From Planctomycetota bacterium (GTDB lineage Bacteria; Planctomycetota; Phycisphaerae; Sedimentisphaerales; SM23-30), in the NCBI GenBank assembly GCA_029573975.1, contig JAKQBU010000602.1, forward strand, positions 1-11,603: a DNA stretch of 11,603 nucleotides, in the 5' to 3' direction. This document shows positions 7,078 through 11,603 of the stretch, one piece after another; positions within the stretch are counted from its first letter, which is position 1, and every line of letters starts with the position of its first letter. Position numbers and translations under genes: made by a program. Below the pieces are notes generated by a model, which was not told the origin of the DNA, did not search any database, and worked only from the letters and a program-made list of their open reading frames with translations.

Positions 7078-8250
7078 ATGAAGCTGAATCGCAAACTGAG
7101 GATGGGTATGGTTGGGGGCGGACCGGGAGCTTTTATCGGGGAAGTGCACCGCAAGGCTGCCCGGCTGGACGGCGGGATTGAGCTGGTGGCGGGTGCTTTC
7201 GATATCAACCCGGATAAATCCAAACAAATGGGCCAGGAATTATGCCTCGATCCCAAACGGGTGTATTCGACCTATACCGAGATGATTGAAAAGGAACTGA
7301 AACTGCCCGCGGAAGAGCGAATCGATTTTGCGGCTGTGACTACTCCCAATAACTGGCATTTCCCCATCGCCCGGGACCTGTTGCAGGCCGGATTCCATGT
7401 CATGTGCGAAAAACCGATGACGCTGAATGTGCAGGAAGCCCGCGATTTGAAGAAAATCGTCACCAAAACCGGTAAGGTTTTCGGCCTGATGCACAATTAT
7501 ACCGGCTATCCGATGGTCAAGCTGGCGCGGGATATGGTGCGGCAGGGGGATCTGGGCAATATCCGGAAGATCGTGGTGATCTACCCGCAGGGATGGCTGG
7601 CGACCGCGATTGAGAAGACCGGGCAGATGCAGGCGTCCTGGCGAACCGATCCCAAGCAGAGCGGGGGGGCCGGCTGCATGGGCGATATCGGGACCCATGC
7701 GGAAAATCTCTCGGAGTACATAACCGGCTTGAAAATCACGGAGATATGTGCGGATTTAACCACCTTCGTAAAGGGCCGCCGCCTGGATGATGACGGCAAC
7801 TGCCTGCTTCATTTCAACAACGGCGCCCGGGGCGTGCTCCACGCCAGCCAGATTTCCATCGGTGAGGAAAACGGTTTGGCCATATGGATTTATGGCGAAA
7901 ACAAGAGTCTGGAATGGCATCAGGAACATCCCAACTATCTATATGTAAAGGAAGCGGATACTCCATTGCAGGTCTGGCGGCGCGGCAACGGCTATATCGC
8001 CGCCAAGAGTAAGGCCGCTGCCCGGGGCACCCGGCTGCCTTCGGGCCATGCGGAAGCCTTTATCGAGGCCTTTGCCAATACCTACTGCAATTTTGCCGAT
8101 ACGCTGCGGGCACATCTGGCCAAAACCAAGCCAACCGAATTGGAAAGTGATTTTCCCAAGGTGGACGACGGTCTGCGGGGCATGCTGTTTATCGATACCC
8201 TGCTAACCAGTGCCAAGAGCAAGTCCAAATGGACCAAAATGAAACGTTAA
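7078..8250 (+). CDS. Cytoplasmic Gfo/Idh/MocA-family oxidoreductase, 390 aa
   Basis: An NAD(P)-dependent sugar-type oxidoreductase. The N-terminal Rossmann fold starts at once with a glycine-rich loop GGGPGAFIG (13-21). It continues through TTPNNWHF (88-95) to the family's EKP motif (111-113, catalytic-type Lys112). The C-terminal substrate domain holds GCMGDIGTH (199-207), supplying the conserved Asp203 and His207. No signal peptide, so it acts in the cytoplasm. The ATG at 7078 has a clear ribosome site (AAAGGA, 7 nt spacer) and is preferred over an in-frame TTG at 7060. It is the first gene after the divergent control region, 45 bp before the TIM-barrel gene, so the two are very likely co-transcribed. 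The GGGPGAFIG-type subgroup is often paired with such barrels, and relatives such as DgpA oxidise the C3 hydroxyl of glycosides. That comparison is from memory of the family, and substrate assignment here would be inference. Confidence 0.93.
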   Translation: MKLNRKLRMGMVGGGPGAFIGEVHRKAARLDGGIELVAGAFDINPDKSKQMGQELCLDPKRVYSTYTEMIEKELKLPAEERIDFAAVTTPNNWHFPIARDLLQAGFHVMCEKPMTLNVQEARDLKKIVTKTGKVFGLMHNYTGYPMVKLARDMVRQGDLGNIRKIVVIYPQGWLATAIEKTGQMQASWRTDPKQSGGAGCMGDIGTHAENLSEYITGLKITEICADLTTFVKGRRLDDDGNCLLHFNNGARGVLHASQISIGEENGLAIWIYGENKSLEWHQEHPNYLYVKEADTPLQVWRRGNGYIAAKSKAAARGTRLPSGHAEAFIEAFANTYCNFADTLRAHLAKTKPTELESDFPKVDDGLRGMLFIDTLLTSAKSKSKWTKMKR

Positions 8251-8295
8251 ACGTAAGGTATTTTTAAATAACCACTTACAATATGGAGAATAAAA

Positions 8296-9288
8296 ATGGC
8301 AAGACCAGTAACACTTTGTACGGGGCAATTTGCGGATTTACCACTGAAAGTTTTAGCGGAAAAGGCGGCCGGCTGGGGCTACGACGGCCTGGAACTGGCC
8401 TGCTGGGGCGATCATATGGATGTCGCCAAGGCCGCCAAGGATAAGGCTTATTGCAAAAAGCAGTTGGCGATCCTGGAAAAAAACGACCTCCAGCTTTTCG
8501 CCATCAGCAATCACCTGGCCGGGCAACTGGTTTGTGACCCAAACGATGATTCGCGGACGGATATGTTTGCACCGGCGGAATGTGCCGGCAATGCCAAGAA
8601 GAAACGGGAATGGGCTGTGGAGGCGATGAAAAATTCCGCCCGGGCCGCCAAAAATCTGGGGATCAAGGTGGTCAACGGTTTTACCGGCTCGTCCATCTGG
8701 CATATGCTATATAGTTTTCCGCCCGTCTCTGACGAGATGGTTGATGCTGGGTTTGCCTATTTTGCCAAGATGTGGAATCCGATTCTGGATGTCTTTGATG
8801 AATGCGGTGTGAAATTCGCCCTGGAAGTGCATCCGACCGAGATTGCCTTTGATCTGATCACAGCCAAACGGGCGGTGGAAGCGGTCGGTGGTCGCGAGAC
8901 CTTCGGATTTAATTTTGACCCCAGCCATTTGCATTGGCAAATGGTTGACCCGGCCTGTTTTATCAACGAATTTCCCAATCGGATTTATCATGTGCACATG
9001 AAAGATGCCGCATTGCAATTGGACGGCCGCAGCGGGATACTGGCGTCCCATCTGAATTTTGGTCAGGCCGGCAGAGGCTGGGATTTCCGCTCGCTCGGAC
9101 GGGGCGGAGTTGATTTTGAGGAAATCATTCGCGCCTTGAACCGTGCCAATTATGACGGTCCTCTCTCCGTCGAATGGGAAGACAGCGGGATGGATCGCGA
9201 GCACGGCGCCCTGGAGGCCTGTGAATTTGTCCGTTCGGTTGATTTTGAACCGTCCAAAAGGGCCTTTGACGCCTCGTTTGATGAATAA
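8296..9288 (+). CDS. Sugar phosphate isomerase/epimerase-like TIM barrel (AP-endonuclease-2 family), 330 aa
   Basis: A xylose-isomerase-like TIM-barrel protein. Likely metal ligands and catalytic acids lie on successive barrel strands: ALEVHP (E177, H179), NFDPSHLHW (D208, H211), YHVHMKDA (H234, D237) and SVEWED (E293). Length and motif order fit members that isomerise, epimerise or beta-eliminate sugars and keto-sugars using a divalent metal. The start ATG has GGAG at 8285-8288. No signal peptide; cytoplasmic. It follows the oxidoreductase by 45 bp and probably acts on its keto product, as DgpC-type enzymes do after C3 oxidation of glycosides. No small DgpB-like partner gene is present in the window, so a C-glycoside lyase role is not supported. 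A plain keto-sugar isomerase, epimerase or hydrolase is equally possible. Confidence 0.9.
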   Translation: MARPVTLCTGQFADLPLKVLAEKAAGWGYDGLELACWGDHMDVAKAAKDKAYCKKQLAILEKNDLQLFAISNHLAGQLVCDPNDDSRTDMFAPAECAGNAKKKREWAVEAMKNSARAAKNLGIKVVNGFTGSSIWHMLYSFPPVSDEMVDAGFAYFAKMWNPILDVFDECGVKFALEVHPTEIAFDLITAKRAVEAVGGRETFGFNFDPSHLHWQMVDPACFINEFPNRIYHVHMKDAALQLDGRSGILASHLNFGQAGRGWDFRSLGRGGVDFEEIIRALNRANYDGPLSVEWEDSGMDREHGALEACEFVRSVDFEPSKRAFDASFDE

Positions 9289-9417
9289 ATCGAATCCTGG
9301 GCCAGCCGGATTGTGTTCTTCCCAGTTTTGACCTAACGTCATGCCCGGTTTTGAATCATTATAAGTACGCATAGGTCTGTAGAAATGATATTGCGCTAGA
9401 TTTTGGAGTAATCCCGG

Positions 9418-10719
9418 ATGCCCAAAAAATGCAAGGTGAAAGGAAATCGTCGTGATTTTTTGAAAAATAGCCTAGCCGCCACTGTGGGAGCGATTGGTTT
9501 TCCCCAGCTCATTCCCTCTTCTGTATTAGGCAGGACAGGTACTGTTGCCCCCAATGACCGAATTACCCTTGGTTTTATTGGGGTGGGGAAACAGGGAACC
9601 GGACTTTTGTCCGCTTTCCTGAATACGCCCGGCACGCAGGTTTTGGCGGTGAGTGATGTAGATAACCTGAAGTTGAATCGTGCCAAGGAGATTACCCAAA
9701 ACCATTATGCCGGCCAATCCCATAAAATGGAGTGTGCCGCCTACCGCGATTTCCGGGAACTGTTGGCACGGGATGATATTGACGCGGTAGTCATTGCCAC
9801 TCCCGACCACTGGCACGAAATACCGGTGATTGAGGCCGCCCAGGCCGGCAAAGATATCTACTGTGAAAAACCCCTCTCCCTGACAATTGCCGAGGCCCGG
9901 TCCATGGTCCGGGCGGTCCGGCGGTATGGGCGGGTGTTTCAGACCGGCAGTATGCAGCGTTCCATGTCGGGATTCCGTTTTGCCTGCGAGCTGGTGCGGA
10001 ATGGGTATATTGGAGAGTTGAAAACGGTTACTGTGAATATCGGCGGCCCTTCGGAAGAATGTTACCTGCCGGCGGAACCGGTGCCGGATTATCTGGATTG
10101 GGACCGGTGGCTGGGGCCGGCACCTTGGCGGCCCTTTCATTCGGAACTGGCCCCCCATATCAGCATCGATATCTATCCCAACTGGCGGAATTACCGCGAT
10201 TATTCCGGCGGCGGCATGACGGACTGGGGCGCCCATCATTTCGATATTGCCCAGTGGGGCCTGGGGATGGATGAAAGCGGCCCGGTGGAGATTATCCCAC
10301 CGGACGGCAAAGACTATAAAGTCCTGACTTACAAGTACGCCAATGGTGTGACCATGACCCGCGATGAGGCCAACGGTACCCTGTTCACCGGAACGGAAGG
10401 AAAGGTGGAGGTGAACCGGGGCTACCTGAAAACCTGGCCCGAAAGCCTGATGCGGCAGGTTATAGGCCCCCAGGAGATTCACTTATACGAAAGTGACAAT
10501 CATTATGCCGACTGGCTCCAGGCCATCCGCACTCGCAGTAAACCCATCTGTGATGTGGAGACCGGCTGCCGGTCCGTTACCGTTTGTCACCTGGGCAACC
10601 TGGCGTATCAACTGGGCCTGCCCCTGCACTGGGACCCGGTGCAGGAACGGTTCACCAACTGTGAAGAAGGGAATCGTTTGCTTGCCCGCTCGCGCCGCAG
10701 CCCGTGGAATATTGGATAG
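9418..10719 (+). CDS. Tat-exported Gfo/Idh/MocA-family oxidoreductase, 433 aa
   Basis: An NAD(P)-binding oxidoreductase with an N-terminal twin-arginine signal: NRRDFLK at 10-16, a moderately hydrophobic stretch (about 17-32) and the IPSSVLG segment (32-38). A typical AxA signal-peptidase site is not obvious. The mature part has the Rossmann loop GVGKQG (55-60), ATPDHWHE (127-134), EKP (150-152), the LDWDRWLGPAPW segment (226-237), and GGG (264-266) followed by TDWGAHHFD (268-276) with Asp269, His273 and Asp276. The Tat route implies it folds and binds its cofactor before export, as known for Zymomonas glucose-fructose oxidoreductase. The ATG at 9418 has GGAG nine bases upstream. It follows the TIM-barrel gene by 129 bp, in which I found no clear promoter or terminator, so co-transcription is likely but less certain than for the first pair. 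Substrate unknown. Confidence 0.93.
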   Translation: MPKKCKVKGNRRDFLKNSLAATVGAIGFPQLIPSSVLGRTGTVAPNDRITLGFIGVGKQGTGLLSAFLNTPGTQVLAVSDVDNLKLNRAKEITQNHYAGQSHKMECAAYRDFRELLARDDIDAVVIATPDHWHEIPVIEAAQAGKDIYCEKPLSLTIAEARSMVRAVRRYGRVFQTGSMQRSMSGFRFACELVRNGYIGELKTVTVNIGGPSEECYLPAEPVPDYLDWDRWLGPAPWRPFHSELAPHISIDIYPNWRNYRDYSGGGMTDWGAHHFDIAQWGLGMDESGPVEIIPPDGKDYKVLTYKYANGVTMTRDEANGTLFTGTEGKVEVNRGYLKTWPESLMRQVIGPQEIHLYESDNHYADWLQAIRTRSKPICDVETGCRSVTVCHLGNLAYQLGLPLHWDPVQERFTNCEEGNRLLARSRRSPWNIG

Positions 10720-10760
10720 AAAAGAATGGCTATGGTAAGACTTTCAAAAAGGAACATGCC

Positions 10761-11603
10761 ATGAAGATATCCAGACGGAAATTTTTGCAGAAGACCTCGC
10801 TGGCCGCCGCCGGCGCGATAGGTTTCCCGTATATCATTCCATCTTCCGCACTGGGACTGGATGGCACGGTGGCTCCCAGCAACCGGATTGTAATGGGCTG
10901 CATCGGAGCCGGAGGGCAGGGGACCTGGAATATGCTGGCGTTTCTGGAACAGCCCGATGTCCAGGTGGTCGCAATCTGCGATGTCAACGAGGGCAGCGAC
11001 GATTATGATAAACTGTATCAGTTTGAAGGCAGTACGACCGCCGGCCGCAATCCCGCCCGCCAGCGCGCGGAAAAATATTATGCCCAGCAAAAGGCCGACG
11101 GCACCTACAAGGGCTGCGACGGCTATAATGATTTCCGCGAACTGCTGGCCCGCAAGGATATTGATGCGGTGACGGTATGCACGCCCGACCATTGGCATGG
11201 CCTGGTTTCCATCGCCGCCGCCAAGGCCGGCAAGGACATCTATTGTGAGAAGCCGCTGGTCAATTCCATCCCGGAAGGCCGGGCCGTTTGTGAGGCGGTG
11301 AAACGTTATAAACGGGTATTGCAGACGGGCAGCCACGAGCGGTCCGGCAGCAGCGTCCGGTTTGCCTGCGAACTGGTCCGCAATGGCCGCCTTGGTAAAT
11401 TGCACACAATCCGCATCAATATGCCCGTGGACAATCAAATTGCCATCGGCCCTCAGCCGACCATGCCGGTTCCGCCGGGACTGGATTACGATATGTGGCT
11501 GGGTCCCACGACCTGGTATCCCTATACCCGCCGGCGCGGCCATTTCTATTGGCGCTACATACTGGAATGCGGCGGCGGAGAGATGACCGACCGCGGTGCC
11601 CAT
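10761..11603 (+). CDS. Second Tat-exported Gfo/Idh/MocA-family oxidoreductase, 3' end cut by window
   Basis: 281 codons are visible and the frame is open at the right edge. The protein starts with a canonical Tat motif SRRKFLQ (4-10) and a hydrophobic segment ending IPSSALG (26-32). It has the Rossmann loop GAGGQG (49-54), CTPDHWHG (140-147), EKP (163-165) and LDYDMWLGP (241-249). The window ends inside the catalytic GGG...DRGAH motif (271-281, Asp277, His281), so about a third of the protein is missing. It is a paralogue of the preceding gene, sharing the GAIGFP, GTVAP and DFRELLAR segments. It differs by roughly 20 extra residues after the second Rossmann strand (about 77-120) and has its own sequence around 222-238. 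The ATG has AAGGA upstream and lies 41 bp after the previous stop, consistent with one operon. Substrate unknown. Confidence 0.93.
   Translation, partial: MKISRRKFLQKTSLAAAGAIGFPYIIPSSALGLDGTVAPSNRIVMGCIGAGGQGTWNMLAFLEQPDVQVVAICDVNEGSDDYDKLYQFEGSTTAGRNPARQRAEKYYAQQKADGTYKGCDGYNDFRELLARKDIDAVTVCTPDHWHGLVSIAAAKAGKDIYCEKPLVNSIPEGRAVCEAVKRYKRVLQTGSHERSGSSVRFACELVRNGRLGKLHTIRINMPVDNQIAIGPQPTMPVPPGLDYDMWLGPTTWYPYTRRRGHFYWRYILECGGGEMTDRGAH

Noticed and set aside
9289..9417. Promoter or terminator between the TIM-barrel and the first Tat oxidoreductase gene
   Set aside because: TTGACC at 9328 and TTGAAT at 9351 lack a properly spaced -10 box, and a loose AATCC/GGATT pair near 9292 is too weak and lacks a T-tract.
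9526..10482. Minus-strand 318-codon frame opposite the first Tat oxidoreductase, and a similar one at 10608-11603
   Set aside because: The plus strand encodes complete Gfo/Idh/MocA motifs with ribosome sites. The antisense frames are His/Pro/Gly-rich without recognisable domains.

Overview
The window most likely comes from a bacterium of the PVC superphylum, probably Planctomycetota (Phycisphaerae-like), with Kiritimatiellota or Lentisphaerota as alternatives. The basis is stylistic: two tandem Gfo/Idh/MocA oxidoreductases carry Tat signals ending in an IPSS(A/V)LG segment, and this combination with AP-endonuclease-2-type sugar isomerases is expanded in those phyla. No rRNA, tRNA, CRISPR array, transposase or phage gene was seen. 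The gene order looks chromosomal.

Left part (1-5712). A MoxR-type AAA+ ATPase is read leftward and its C-terminus is cut by the window edge. It is divergent from a 1503-codon gene for a giant, soluble, proline-free, glutamine/glutamate-rich coiled-coil protein. The 274-bp gap between them holds two small hairpins. The coiled-coil gene is the least familiar object here. It has no recognisable head domain, an unusual number of tryptophans (about 43 by my count), a recurring 26-residue module, 39-residue Trp-to-Trp spacings, and an in-register internal duplication with an exact 271-residue offset.

Right part (5725-11603). An AraC-family regulator is read leftward and ends 12 bp from the coiled-coil stop codon. 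It diverges across an AT-rich 342-bp regulatory region from a rightward series of four genes: a cytoplasmic Gfo/Idh/MocA oxidoreductase, a cytoplasmic sugar phosphate isomerase/epimerase-like TIM barrel, and two Tat-exported Gfo/Idh/MocA oxidoreductases, the last cut by the window edge. The regulatory region contains a candidate araC promoter bracketed by a perfect 10-bp inverted repeat, plus a tandem 10-bp repeat that recurs next to the first oxidoreductase gene.

How the right-hand genes may work together (inference). The regulator senses a sugar or glycoside through its cupin domain and switches on an oxidoreductase plus TIM-barrel pair. Such pairs are known in pathways that oxidise a sugar ring carbon (for example C3 to a keto-sugar) and then isomerise, epimerise or eliminate. 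The two exported paralogues could carry out related redox steps outside the cytoplasm. No substrate can be named from sequence alone, and no transporter or glycoside hydrolase is visible in the window.
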